Below, one piece after another: positions 1-6,223 of a DNA stretch of 7,978 bases. Source of the DNA: an uncultured Clostridia bacterium. GTDB taxonomy: Bacteria > Bacillota > Clostridia > Christensenellales > UBA1242. Where the stretch lies: assembly GCA_947303145.1 (NCBI GenBank), contig CAMYXB010000044.1, positions 1-7,978 on the forward strand, written 5' to 3'. Positions within the stretch are counted from its first letter, which is position 1. Every line of letters starts with the position of its first letter. The notes below the pieces were generated by a model. It made no database searches. It was not told the DNA's origin and worked only from the letters and a program-made list of their open reading frames with translations. The translations under genes were made by a program, and so were the position numbers.

Positions 1-646
1 CTATTTCTCTTCTCTACTTGAAAGTTATGATGCTGTAATCCACATTACCCTTTCATCAAAAATAACATCTTCTATCCATAATGCAGAAGATGCCGCCACG
101 AAAATCGGAGGGGGAAAAGTCAAGATAATAGATTCTCTCTCTCTTTCCACAGGCATCGCCTTACAAGTGCTTTATGCAAGGAAATTGATAGATAGCGGAC
201 TAGAGCTAGATGAAATAGTGGAGAGGATAGAAAATAGACGCAGTGATGTTCAGGCAGGTTTTGTCCTATGTAAACTAAACTATCTACACAAGGGGGGCAG
301 ATGCAGTGGCATGGCGTTGTTTGGAGCCAATCTGCTCAAAATTAAACCCGAAATAATGCTGAAAGATGGAGCTATGGTTGTGGGCAAAAAATATATAGGA
401 ACACTAAGTCATGCTCTCAATAGTTATTGCGACAATCTACTTAATAAATATAAAGATGCCGACAGGGAAAATGTATTCATAACATATTCTACCGCAGAGC
501 CTAAAGACGTGGCTTCTCTTCGCGCCAAACTGGAGGCCTTTGGTTTCAAAAATATTTATACCACCACTGCTGGCGCTACCATTACTTGCCACTGCGGACC
601 ACAATGCCTTGGAGTTCTATTCTATTCAAAAGAAGAAAACAAATAA
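1..646 (+). CDS. DegV family fatty-acid-binding protein, 5'-truncated
   Basis: The reading frame is open from base 2 to the TAA at 644-646, giving about 214 residues with no start inside the window. DegV proteins are about 280-290 residues long, so roughly 65-75 N-terminal residues lie to the left. The frame begins with the DegV core (VIHITLSS, then VKIIDSLSLSTGIALQVLYA), followed by LNYLHKGGRCSG and LLKIKPEIMLKDG, which match the family's YLKKGGRIS and LLNIKPIL...DG blocks. It ends in a TCHCGP turn and LGVLFY, the family's C-terminal lipid-head contact region. DegV proteins bind a single fatty acid; some (FakB) present it to the kinase FakA for phospholipid synthesis. No fakA is visible here, so the exact role stays open. 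A GTG at 167 could be taken for a start but lies inside the conserved domain. The gene converges on the minus-strand series and is followed by a hairpin at 661-695. Confidence 0.93.
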   Translation, partial: YFSSLLESYDAVIHITLSSKITSSIHNAEDAATKIGGGKVKIIDSLSLSTGIALQVLYARKLIDSGLELDEIVERIENRRSDVQAGFVLCKLNYLHKGGRCSGMALFGANLLKIKPEIMLKDGAMVVGKKYIGTLSHALNSYCDNLLNKYKDADRENVFITYSTAEPKDVASLRAKLEAFGFKNIYTTTAGATITCHCGPQCLGVLFYSKEENK

Positions 647-660
647 AAATGTATACAATC

Positions 661-695
661 AAAAAAACATAAGTGTCTATTACTTATGTTTTTTT
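661..695. terminator. Bidirectional intrinsic terminator between convergent genes
   Basis: A perfect 14-bp inverted repeat has arms at 661-674 and 682-695 and a 7-nt loop. Seven A's form the outer left arm and seven T's the outer right arm, so either transcript ends in a U-tract after a short stem (core CATAAGT/ACTTATG). It sits 14 nt after the DegV stop and about 50 nt beyond the Mur ligase stop on the other strand, where both converging units need an end. The stem core has only two G-C pairs, so efficiency may be modest. Confidence 0.8.
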
Positions 696-745
696 ATATC
701 CATCAATTATTTCATAATTTATAAAAAGTTTTGACTTTCAGTTTG

Positions 746-2362
746 TTATACATAGTTATCTGGCAAATCATTCATAAATAGGATACAATCTCCCTTTGTG
801 ACAAAATCTCCAAGGAGTTTTTGAGCGCTATTTAGATTGGGTGCCTGATAAATATTCTCTTCATTATAATTTTCAATATTCAAGCCCTCTTTAATAGCCT
901 TGAAATTGACATCATTCACTATAACCACCTTGTCTGCTACTCGTGCAATATGACGACCAAGATTGCAGTTTTCTTCATATTCCATCTTACCTAGTTCCAC
1001 TAATCCCGGAGTGACCACCACTTTTCTCCCTTTCATTTGAGATAACACATCTAGTGCCACCCCACTTCCCTCTACACTTGCGTTGTAAGAATCGTCTAAA
1101 ATGAGGTTGGTGTCAGTTTTTATAAGTTCCAGCCTATGTGGCACAGGCTCTAGCTTGGCGATGCCAGACACAATTTGCTCTATGCTAAGACCCAATTTGA
1201 GACACAACTCTACACACAGCACTATATTGTCTACGTTGTGTTCGCCCAACAATTTCGTTCTACAAAGATGAGATTTCTCTCCTATATTTAGAGTAAACTC
1301 CGTCCCATTTTCGTCAAAAGATATACCCCCGACCTTCACGTGAGTGTATGAAAGAATTTTATTATCAAGTTCACATTTTTCAAATAGTTCTTTGCTCCCA
1401 GCATTTTTAGAGTTAAATATGGCTATGCCGTCTTTAGGCAAACTGGCTATAAGCTCATTCTTAGTCTTTAATATATTATCTATAGACTTGAAGTATTGTA
1501 AGTGTTGACTGCCTATTCCTGTGATTATGCCATGCATAGGAGATATGAGATTGCATAATTTCTTTATATCACCCACATTCCTAGCACCCATTTCTGTTAT
1601 CAATATTTCATCATTTTCCTCAAGATAGTTGTTGACCACTTTGCACAATCCAGGCAGAGTATTGAAGGAGTGAGGGCTCATACATACTTTATATTTTTGA
1701 GACAGAATGGTGTTAAGGATATATTTTGTGCTAGTTTTGCCGAAACTCCCTGTTATACCTATCTTAATGAGCGATGGCATATTAGAAAGTTTGTGCTTGG
1801 CTTTTAATTTGTATTTAGTCACTATGAATATTTCTAGTGGAATAAGTATGGCATGAACGAGAGGAACAAAGAATGGAACAAGTGCAGGGAGCACGCAAAG
1901 TATGCCAAATCTAATAAATCCAAAATATTCCGTAGATATGGCTATCATAAAAAATGAGAATAATGCTACAAATAGGAACATAGCGACATTAAGCCTATTC
2001 ATTCGACGAGTATTCTTGAGGGGCACTTTTTTGGGAGCGCGATAGAGGTCAATGATGAATACTATGGTGAAATAAAAGTAAAATATAAGACCAATATAGG
2101 AATACATAGCATTGCCATAACTATTGAACAATGCATTGGTTGTAAGAACGCAGAAAGCACTGAGCAGACTCAAAAGCACCATACGAGTGACATATTTCCA
2201 CTTATTGTCTCTTATCCATATGAAATATCCTTTGATCCTATAACCAGAGAGTTGAATCATCTGGAAGAATTTGTAGGAAGCAAAGCACATCAAAACCCCA
2301 TTGACTATGGACAGCACAATGGCTATATATAGATTAGCATTGGATAACGAAAAGAATTGCAT
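746..2362 (-). CDS. murF: MurF-type Mur ligase with N-terminal membrane domain
   Basis: This 538-residue protein has two parts. Residues 1 to about 185 are hydrophobic, with about five likely membrane segments (near 10-37, 59-80, 85-107, 125-146 and 150-182) and basic loops such as RAPKKVPLKNTRR. From about residue 199 a Mur ligase follows: ATP loop GITGSFGKTST (202-212), SFNTLPG (232-238), EMGAR (257-261), GIGSQHL (282-288), a Lys in KTKNEL, GEHNVDN (373-379), PVPHR, and DDSYNAS (423-429). The DDSYNA box and the EMG box are those of MurF, which adds D-Ala-D-Ala to the UDP-MurNAc-tripeptide. The canonical MurF N-terminal substrate-binding domain is not recognisable; the membrane region stands in its place. 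I recall a Clostridia-type clade of Mur ligases with SFGKTST and SFNT signatures, so the layout may not be unique, and it could be a MurF paralogue rather than the housekeeping enzyme. The start ATG has a strong AAGGAGG site (2367-2373) overlapping the stop of the upstream hydrolase gene, which suggests translational coupling. Confidence 0.85.
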   Translation of the reverse strand: MQFFSLSNANLYIAIVLSIVNGVLMCFASYKFFQMIQLSGYRIKGYFIWIRDNKWKYVTRMVLLSLLSAFCVLTTNALFNSYGNAMYSYIGLIFYFYFTIVFIIDLYRAPKKVPLKNTRRMNRLNVAMFLFVALFSFFMIAISTEYFGFIRFGILCVLPALVPFFVPLVHAILIPLEIFIVTKYKLKAKHKLSNMPSLIKIGITGSFGKTSTKYILNTILSQKYKVCMSPHSFNTLPGLCKVVNNYLEENDEILITEMGARNVGDIKKLCNLISPMHGIITGIGSQHLQYFKSIDNILKTKNELIASLPKDGIAIFNSKNAGSKELFEKCELDNKILSYTHVKVGGISFDENGTEFTLNIGEKSHLCRTKLLGEHNVDNIVLCVELCLKLGLSIEQIVSGIAKLEPVPHRLELIKTDTNLILDDSYNASVEGSGVALDVLSQMKGRKVVVTPGLVELGKMEYEENCNLGRHIARVADKVVIVNDVNFKAIKEGLNIENYNEENIYQAPNLNSAQKLLGDFVTKGDCILFMNDLPDNYV

Positions 2363-2366
2363 ATCT

Positions 2367-2373
2367 CCTCCTT
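2367..2373 (-). promoter_or_regulatory. Ribosome binding site of the Mur ligase gene, overlapping upstream stop
   Basis: Read on the minus strand this is AAGGAGG, four bases before the ATG at 2362. It overlaps the TAA stop (2372-2374) of the hydrolase gene. This is one of the strongest Shine-Dalgarno sequences in the window, fixes the start of the Mur ligase, and ties its translation to that of the hydrolase. Confidence 0.75.
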
Positions 2374-3112
2374 AATTTAGAAATGATTGCATACACAGAC
2401 AAAAGAGTGAATAATGCTCAATGTATGCAAAGTGTCCACCGTTTACTTCGACCACCTCACAATCTTTTATATGCTTTTTATAAAATTTTGTAAAGCGAAA
2501 TGGAGTATCTTTGTCATTTTTCCCCCAAAAAAGCAAAGTCTTTGCTGTAATATGCTCTATTTCTCTTCTCTGATCAAATGTGACTATATTGCTAAATGTT
2601 TTTTTCATAACAGGGGAAAGTGAGATATAGTCTGGGCTTCCCATATTAGATAAACGGTTTGGGCTAATGAGATGAATTTTGAGTAAAAATTTCAAAAACT
2701 TGTATCTGGCGATGCGAAATGTTCTTTGTATACTCCTTTTTCTTATCCCTGCACTAGATGTGAGGAACAATCTGTTGACCTTTACTTTACTTCTCTCACA
2801 CATATGCACCGCCACCCTACCACCGAAGGAATGTGCCACAATATCACATGAAGTGTATCCCTCATTTTTTAATATTTCCTCCACGATGCACGTGTATTCG
2901 TCTATCCCCCATGATTCTTTTGGCTCCATAGACTGCCCAAAAGGTGGGAAGTCTATCAAGATGCACGTCCTTGTCCTAGACATCAATCTTGCATGTGGCT
3001 CAAAACTCGCTATACTTCCTCCCCAGCCATGCAAGAATACTATTGGCACACTTGAAAGACCTGCTGATAATAACTCATAATGAATATCTATATCAAATAT
3101 TTTCAAAAACAT
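2372..3112 (-). CDS. Alpha/beta-fold hydrolase
   Basis: The 246-residue length is typical for a single-domain alpha/beta hydrolase. Visible parts, in order: the oxyanion-loop motif FLHGWGGS (about residues 26-33), IDFPPFGQS (53-61), the nucleophile elbow AHSFGG with Ser95, a cap region rich in Arg/Lys and aromatics (about 120-180), the acid in WGKND (Asp200), and the catalytic His227 in NGGHFAYIEH. The triad Ser95-Asp200-His227 is therefore complete. There is no signal peptide, so it is probably cytoplasmic. The substrate cannot be read from sequence; esterase, lipase-like and C-C hydrolase activities are all possible. It lies 54 nt downstream of the acetyltransferase gene and 9 nt upstream of the membrane Mur ligase gene, which suggests, without proof, a role in cell-wall precursor or lipid metabolism. 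The ATG at 3112 is the only reasonable start, because an in-frame stop lies two codons upstream; its ribosome binding site is weak. Confidence 0.88.
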   Translation of the reverse strand: MFLKIFDIDIHYELLSAGLSSVPIVFLHGWGGSIASFEPHARLMSRTRTCILIDFPPFGQSMEPKESWGIDEYTCIVEEILKNEGYTSCDIVAHSFGGRVAVHMCERSKVKVNRLFLTSSAGIRKRSIQRTFRIARYKFLKFLLKIHLISPNRLSNMGSPDYISLSPVMKKTFSNIVTFDQRREIEHITAKTLLFWGKNDKDTPFRFTKFYKKHIKDCEVVEVNGGHFAYIEHYSLFCLCMQSFLN

Positions 3113-3166
3113 GACTTATACTCATATCTTATATATTAAAAACGGTTGATTTATGTGACTTAGCAC

Positions 3167-3604
3167 TCACAAATATAGAAACATAATCAATGCATCATTA
3201 TCTTTGTAGTAGTGCTTGCGCATAGAGATTGTCTCAAAGCCCTGTTTTTCGTAAAAAGAAATGGCTGATATATTATTCTCGTCTACTTCAAGAGAAAGAG
3301 ATTTCTTCCCGTTTTCTTTAGCATAACATATTGCCTTATCTAAAAGACGTGTGCCTATACCCTGTCTTTGATACTCCTTTTCTACTGCTATGCCGATGAT
3401 ATTGAAATCCTCGTCACAATCAAACAGCCCTATATATCCCACAGGGATGTTATCATGTATTGCCACAAAGTATGTCCTACTATCCTGTCTAAATTCATCA
3501 AGAAATGCACTATCTGTCATTTGGTCATTTTGCGGGATATTATTCTTATGAATGGCCAGCAATTTATCTATATATTCATCGCAATTTTCTACTACTTTAA
3601 TCAT
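3167..3604 (-). CDS. rimI: RimI-like GNAT N-acetyltransferase (ribosomal protein S18 alanine acetyltransferase)
   Basis: This is a single GNAT domain of about 145 residues. Counting from the ATG at 3604, the family signatures are GIAVEKEYQRQGIGTRLL (residues 71-88, acetyl-CoA pyrophosphate loop YQRQGIG), LSLEVDENN (from about 103) with the Glu aligned to the catalytic Glu of RimI, and FYEKQGF with the Tyr aligned to the catalytic Tyr (about 118). It ends in RKHYYKDNDALIM, the RimI ending RxxYY...DAxxM. RimI acetylates the N-terminal Ala of ribosomal protein S18. The position directly after tsaB supports RimI over a generic GNAT, since tsaB-rimI adjacency is widespread. The start is uncertain: an in-frame TTG at 3613 has an AGG eight bases upstream, while the ATG at 3604 has no well-spaced site. 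The gene ends in TGA. Confidence 0.86.
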   Translation of the reverse strand: MIKVVENCDEYIDKLLAIHKNNIPQNDQMTDSAFLDEFRQDSRTYFVAIHDNIPVGYIGLFDCDEDFNIIGIAVEKEYQRQGIGTRLLDKAICYAKENGKKSLSLEVDENNISAISFYEKQGFETISMRKHYYKDNDALIMFLYL

Positions 3605-3619
3605 AACGCACAAAGAATG

Positions 3620-4264
3620 CTACCTATTCTCCCTCTTCATCAACTCTTCTTCCGCTTGGCTGACTGCCATATATATAGGTTGCAATTCTCTAGGCGGGAT
3701 ATATTCGTCATTTTGCTTTTTAACACTCACATATTCTATATAGTCGTCATTAGAAAGGGATATTTGCTCCACCTTATCCCCCAAAATATCATTGTATAAA
3801 TCTGGCGAATAAATAGTGTAGTTAGAATAATCTCTCACAATATCCTCATTTAACAAAGTTGCGCTCTTTTTTTCTCCATTTGACGAAGAAAGTGTGTATG
3901 ACTTGGCTCCTGTGCAGTATGTTGCGATGAGATAGTCGTTTGGCATCATTTTATTCTTTCTATGCAGAGCAAAGTCTATGAGTTTAAGTTTGTCTATAGC
4001 GATAAATTTCGCATCTATAACACAACTTAACGCCTTGGCTGTGGCCACCGCTAGCCTGATACCAGTAAATGAGCCCGGCCCTACGACTAAAGAGACAAGT
4101 GATATATCTTTCACTGTCTTATCTAAAGATGAAATAAGTGTCTCTATCTCCTTTAGAAGATGCTCACTATGATTGCCCTCAAATTCGTTGCCATGAAGTG
4201 TGATAGCCCCCTCTATAACAATAAGCTTCATCTTTTTTGCACTTGTATCTATGATAAGTTCCAT
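3620..4264 (-). CDS. tsaB: tRNA t6A37 threonylcarbamoyltransferase complex subunit TsaB
   Basis: This 214-residue protein carries the TsaB/YeaZ hallmark GPGSFTGIRLAVATAKAL (residues 62-79), preceded by IDTSAK near the N-terminus and NHSEHLLKEI (31-40). It closes with the family's ending around LQPIYMAVSQAEEEL (about 194-208). TsaB is a non-catalytic ASKHA-fold subunit that scaffolds TsaD; with TsaE it supports transfer of the threonylcarbamoyl group to A37 of ANN-decoding tRNAs in the cytoplasm. It starts at an ATG preceded by AAAGGGG with a 5-nt spacer, and that site overlaps the stop of the upstream tsaE fusion gene, so the two are likely translationally coupled. rimI follows within 6-15 nt. 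The catalytic partner tsaD is not in the window. The C-terminal half is more divergent than the N-terminal half, as is usual in the family. Confidence 0.95.
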   Translation of the reverse strand: MELIIDTSAKKMKLIVIEGAITLHGNEFEGNHSEHLLKEIETLISSLDKTVKDISLVSLVVGPGSFTGIRLAVATAKALSCVIDAKFIAIDKLKLIDFALHRKNKMMPNDYLIATYCTGAKSYTLSSSNGEKKSATLLNEDIVRDYSNYTIYSPDLYNDILGDKVEQISLSNDDYIEYVSVKKQNDEYIPPRELQPIYMAVSQAEEELMKRENR

Positions 4265-4269
4265 ATTTT

Positions 4270-4276
4270 CCCCTTT
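4270..4276 (-). promoter_or_regulatory. Ribosome binding site of tsaB, overlapping upstream stop
   Basis: The minus strand reads AAAGGGG, five bases before the tsaB ATG at 4264. Its first bases belong to the TAA (4275-4277) of the PAP2-TsaE gene. The overlap supports coupled synthesis of TsaE and TsaB, two subunits of the same machinery. Confidence 0.7.
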
Positions 4277-5648
4277 AGTAGTCCTCTAGGACGATATTTC
4301 TTGTTTTGTTGCTCAATTTTACTATGGTTATTTTCTTGTAATGACTGGGGATAAAGTGTGGGACTCGCTCTGCCCACTCGATAAACTTCACCCCTCTCTC
4401 ATCACCAAGCATCTCTTCAATGCCGATATTCCTCGCCTCTTCCTCATCTTCGAGCCTATACATATCGAAGTGATAGAAGTGGCATTGATTGTTGTCATAG
4501 ACATTGACCAAAGTAAAAGTGGGGCTAGTGATTTTATCCTTTACATCGCAGTATTTCAAGAAATCTCTCACTATCTCACTCTTACCCGCTCCCAAATCTC
4601 CAGAAAGAATGACTATATCCCCCGTCTTTATATATCTAGTCAATTTCTTAGAAATTCTCGCAGTATGCATGGGAGAGAGAGATATGGCAGAAAATATCAC
4701 CTTATTTCTATCTACTCCAGCACTAAAAACGAGTGCATAGCGAGAAATTATCTTGAATAAAAGTGGCAAAAGCAGTGTCACTACTAGTCCATACACAAAA
4801 AACAGGGCAAAATGCACAATGGAGAGTGCTGGTAAAAGAGTGGAAATGAAATAAAATGCCATGAAAAATATAATGAAAGCGAGAATTTTGAGAAGTCTTG
4901 TAAGCAGATTATCGCTAAGTTTATAGCCAACAAATTTTTTCTCTAAATACATACCAAGTATAAGTGAGGCAAAGATGCCACTATACTCGAATGCTCTGAT
5001 ATTATACGATACAATTAACCATTCGTTGATATTAAGGAAAAGAACGATTATGGGAAAAATGAGCAAAAGAAGGGATAAAGCCCCGCTGTCTAAGCGTATA
5101 AATCTAAAGCATATTACCCCGATAATTATACCAAGTGTCACCCCACAGATAATATCAATAACACTGTTCTGTGCATGATATATCTTACTAAAGGATACAG
5201 ACAAAAGGAATAACAGCATCAAAAATGCCACTAGAATGCTGTTAAGTATTATTTTTGATTTATTTTTCTTCGAAGAAAAATTGCTAAGATTATTGACAGA
5301 TTGTCTTTTGTGATTGGCAAGAAAAAGAAATGTGCGAGAAGTAGACGACAGCATCATAGATGTGCTGGGAAAGGAAGAAGGGGGCAAGAGACCTCTTACA
5401 GCAAAAAGAGAAGAGTCTACATCATACGGACGTGAAGTATAAAATAAATTTTTAAGTGCAATATCTCCTATAAAGAATGACAACATATATGAAATAAGTA
5501 GTCTAAAAGAATATTTTTTGCTTATAAATAAGAAAAATAATGCAAAAAATAGCAAAAAAAACATTGGTTTTGTGAAAAAATCACAAATTTCAAAGAAAAT
5601 ATTAAGAAAAGCGGAATTGTGACTCTGGAGAAACTTGTAGATAGACAT
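4275..5648 (-). CDS. tsaE: Fusion of a degenerate PAP2-type membrane domain with the t6A ATPase TsaE
   Basis: This single 457-residue frame joins two families. Residues 1 to about 305 are a polytopic membrane region of roughly eight or nine segments with a PAP2 phosphatase layout: motif 1 KNLFYTSRP (66-74, intact), motif 2 PSTS (94-97) where the family has PSGH, and motif 3 from SKIY (154) to Asp165, where the expected Arg is Lys155 and the expected catalytic His is Asn161. The phosphatase half is therefore probably inactive. Residues from about 314 form a complete TsaE: IKTGDIVILSG, Walker A GDLGAGKS (350-357), SPTFTLVNVY (375-384), FDMYRLEDEEEA with Asp395, and IEWAERVP (423-430). TsaE is the ATPase of t6A37 synthesis acting with TsaB-TsaD, normally about 150 residues and soluble. 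The start ATG shares one base with the rsfS stop (TAATG) and has AAGGG nine bases upstream; tsaB follows after 10 nt. A separate internal TsaE start is not excluded (GTG codon at residue 317), but no well-spaced ribosome binding site supports it. Confidence 0.9.
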   Translation of the reverse strand: MSIYKFLQSHNSAFLNIFFEICDFFTKPMFFLLFFALFFLFISKKYSFRLLISYMLSFFIGDIALKNLFYTSRPYDVDSSLFAVRGLLPPSSFPSTSMMLSSTSRTFLFLANHKRQSVNNLSNFSSKKNKSKIILNSILVAFLMLLFLLSVSFSKIYHAQNSVIDIICGVTLGIIIGVICFRFIRLDSGALSLLLLIFPIIVLFLNINEWLIVSYNIRAFEYSGIFASLILGMYLEKKFVGYKLSDNLLTRLLKILAFIIFFMAFYFISTLLPALSIVHFALFFVYGLVVTLLLPLLFKIISRYALVFSAGVDRNKVIFSAISLSPMHTARISKKLTRYIKTGDIVILSGDLGAGKSEIVRDFLKYCDVKDKITSPTFTLVNVYDNNQCHFYHFDMYRLEDEEEARNIGIEEMLGDERGVKFIEWAERVPHFIPSHYKKITIVKLSNKTRNIVLEDY

Positions 5649-6106
5649 TATTTATCACCCTTCTTCGCCTTTCTCTCTTGCAGTTTATGACGAGCCTTAT
5701 CCTCTCGCTCTTCTCTTATTCTCCTCTTATTCTCCTCTAGCAATATCTCTTGTCTCATCTTTTTGAGTGACACCATATTACCGCTGTCACTGATGAGTCT
5801 ATCAAAATTATATTTTTCTCTCTCTTCCTTGGTGAATAGATGCACGAATATATCTTCTACATCTAGGACTACCCAACTGCTAATATTGAAACCCTCTACA
5901 TGAATCTCCCCATACACCAATGGCAATTTGGCACACTCTTCCAGTATATAGTCTTTGACGCCTTGAATGTGTGCTGTGGAATGAAGCGTAGAAACAATAA
6001 TGTAGTCCACTACATTCTTTCCTTGCATATTGCACACATATATATCTTCTGCGCCCTTATCCTCTAAAAATTGACACAGGTCTATGACCTTTGAGGGATA
6101 CTTCAT
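5648..6106 (-). CDS. rsfS: Ribosomal silencing factor RsfS
   Basis: This 152-residue protein has the Iojap/RsfS domain in residues 1 to about 107: LEDKGAEDIYV (14-24), DYIIVST (34-40), STAHIQGVKDYI, GEIHVEG (66-72), and the signature from W78 through LDVEDIFVHLFTKEEREKY (81-99) with the expected Trp, Asp, His and Arg. RsfS binds ribosomal protein uL14 (L14) on the large subunit and blocks subunit joining when nutrients are scarce. Family members are usually about 105-120 residues; here a tail of about 45 highly charged residues (108-152, rich in E, K and R and probably helical) is added. The ATG has a strong AAGGAG site eight bases upstream. The stop overlaps the start of the PAP2-TsaE gene by one base. 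rsfS is commonly found with nadD and yqeK, neither of which is here; it heads a t6A/rimI cluster instead. Confidence 0.93.
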   Translation of the reverse strand: MKYPSKVIDLCQFLEDKGAEDIYVCNMQGKNVVDYIIVSTLHSTAHIQGVKDYILEECAKLPLVYGEIHVEGFNISSWVVLDVEDIFVHLFTKEEREKYNFDRLISDSGNMVSLKKMRQEILLEENKRRIREEREDKARHKLQERKAKKGDK

Positions 6107-6131
6107 CAGTTGTGCTCCTTAGAATACTCAT

Positions 6132-6160
6132 ATTTTATACCAAATTGGCAAAAAAAACAA
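6132..6160 (-). promoter_or_regulatory. Likely sigma-A promoter of the rsfS operon
   Basis: On the minus strand, TTGTTT (6155-6160) serves as a -35 element and TAAAAT (6132-6137) as a -10 element, with a 17-nt spacer; an overlapping TATAAA is also available with 15 nt. Transcription would start near 6125, just upstream of the AAGGAG site (6115-6120), giving a very short leader. The -35 match is imperfect (4 of 6), so this is a reasonable prediction only. Confidence 0.5.
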
Positions 6161-6173
6161 CTATTTATTGATT

Positions 6174-6204
6174 AAAAGGAGCATAATAATTTATCATGCT
6201 CCTT
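6174..6204 (-). terminator. Probable terminator after the lytic transglycosylase gene
   Basis: A 9-bp perfect stem (AAGGAGCAT at 6176-6184 with ATGCTCCTT at 6196-6204) encloses an 11-nt loop. Read on the minus strand it is followed at once by TTTT, and a run of eight T's comes about 20 nt later. It lies 43 nt past the TGA of the transglycosylase gene and upstream of the rsfS promoter, so it probably ends the polA-side transcript. The U-tract is short, so read-through is likely. Confidence 0.55.
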
Positions 6205-6209
6205 CTCTA

Positions 6210-6223
6210 TATTCTCGAGAATA
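6210..6223. repeat. 14-bp perfect palindrome between the transglycosylase gene and rsfS
   Basis: TATTCTCGAGAATA is exactly its own reverse complement. It lies 24 nt past the transglycosylase stop and about 50 nt upstream of the predicted rsfS -35 box. It could be a binding site for a dimeric regulator or part of the 3' end structure of the upstream transcript. I do not recognise it as a known operator. Confidence 0.45.

Noticed and set aside
540..734. Plus-strand 64-codon frame overlapping the end of degV
   Set aside because: It begins inside the conserved degV C-terminus in another frame and runs through the terminator hairpin, so it is not a credible gene.
746..2362. MurT (partner of GatD) as an identity for the Mur ligase
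   Set aside because: The EMG and DDSYNA boxes are MurF-like, there is no cysteine zinc-ribbon insert, and no gatD glutaminase gene is adjacent.
2679..3080. Plus-strand open frame of 133 codons
   Set aside because: Antisense to the alpha/beta hydrolase, which has a full catalytic triad. Its openness follows from codon bias on the other strand.
3153..3170. TGTGA/TCACA inverted repeat at the end of rimI
   Set aside because: A 5-bp stem with an 8-nt loop and no directly following T-run is too weak to call a terminator, and it overlaps the rimI stop codon.
3368..3799. Plus-strand open frame of 143 codons
   Set aside because: It lies antisense to rimI and tsaB, both of which have clear family motifs. 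Its translation is rich in Ile, Cys and Tyr with no recognisable domain.
4275..4700. A separate tsaE gene starting inside the PAP2-TsaE frame
   Set aside because: The only nearby internal start is a GTG at residue 317 without a well-spaced ribosome binding site. The frame is continuous and the upstream ATG has both an overlap with rsfS and an AAGGG site. Kept as a minor alternative only.
4341..4760. Plus-strand open frame of 139 codons, with a smaller one at 4504-4740
   Set aside because: Antisense to the TsaE domain, whose Walker A and SPTFTL motifs are unmistakable. The plus-strand product shows no family features.
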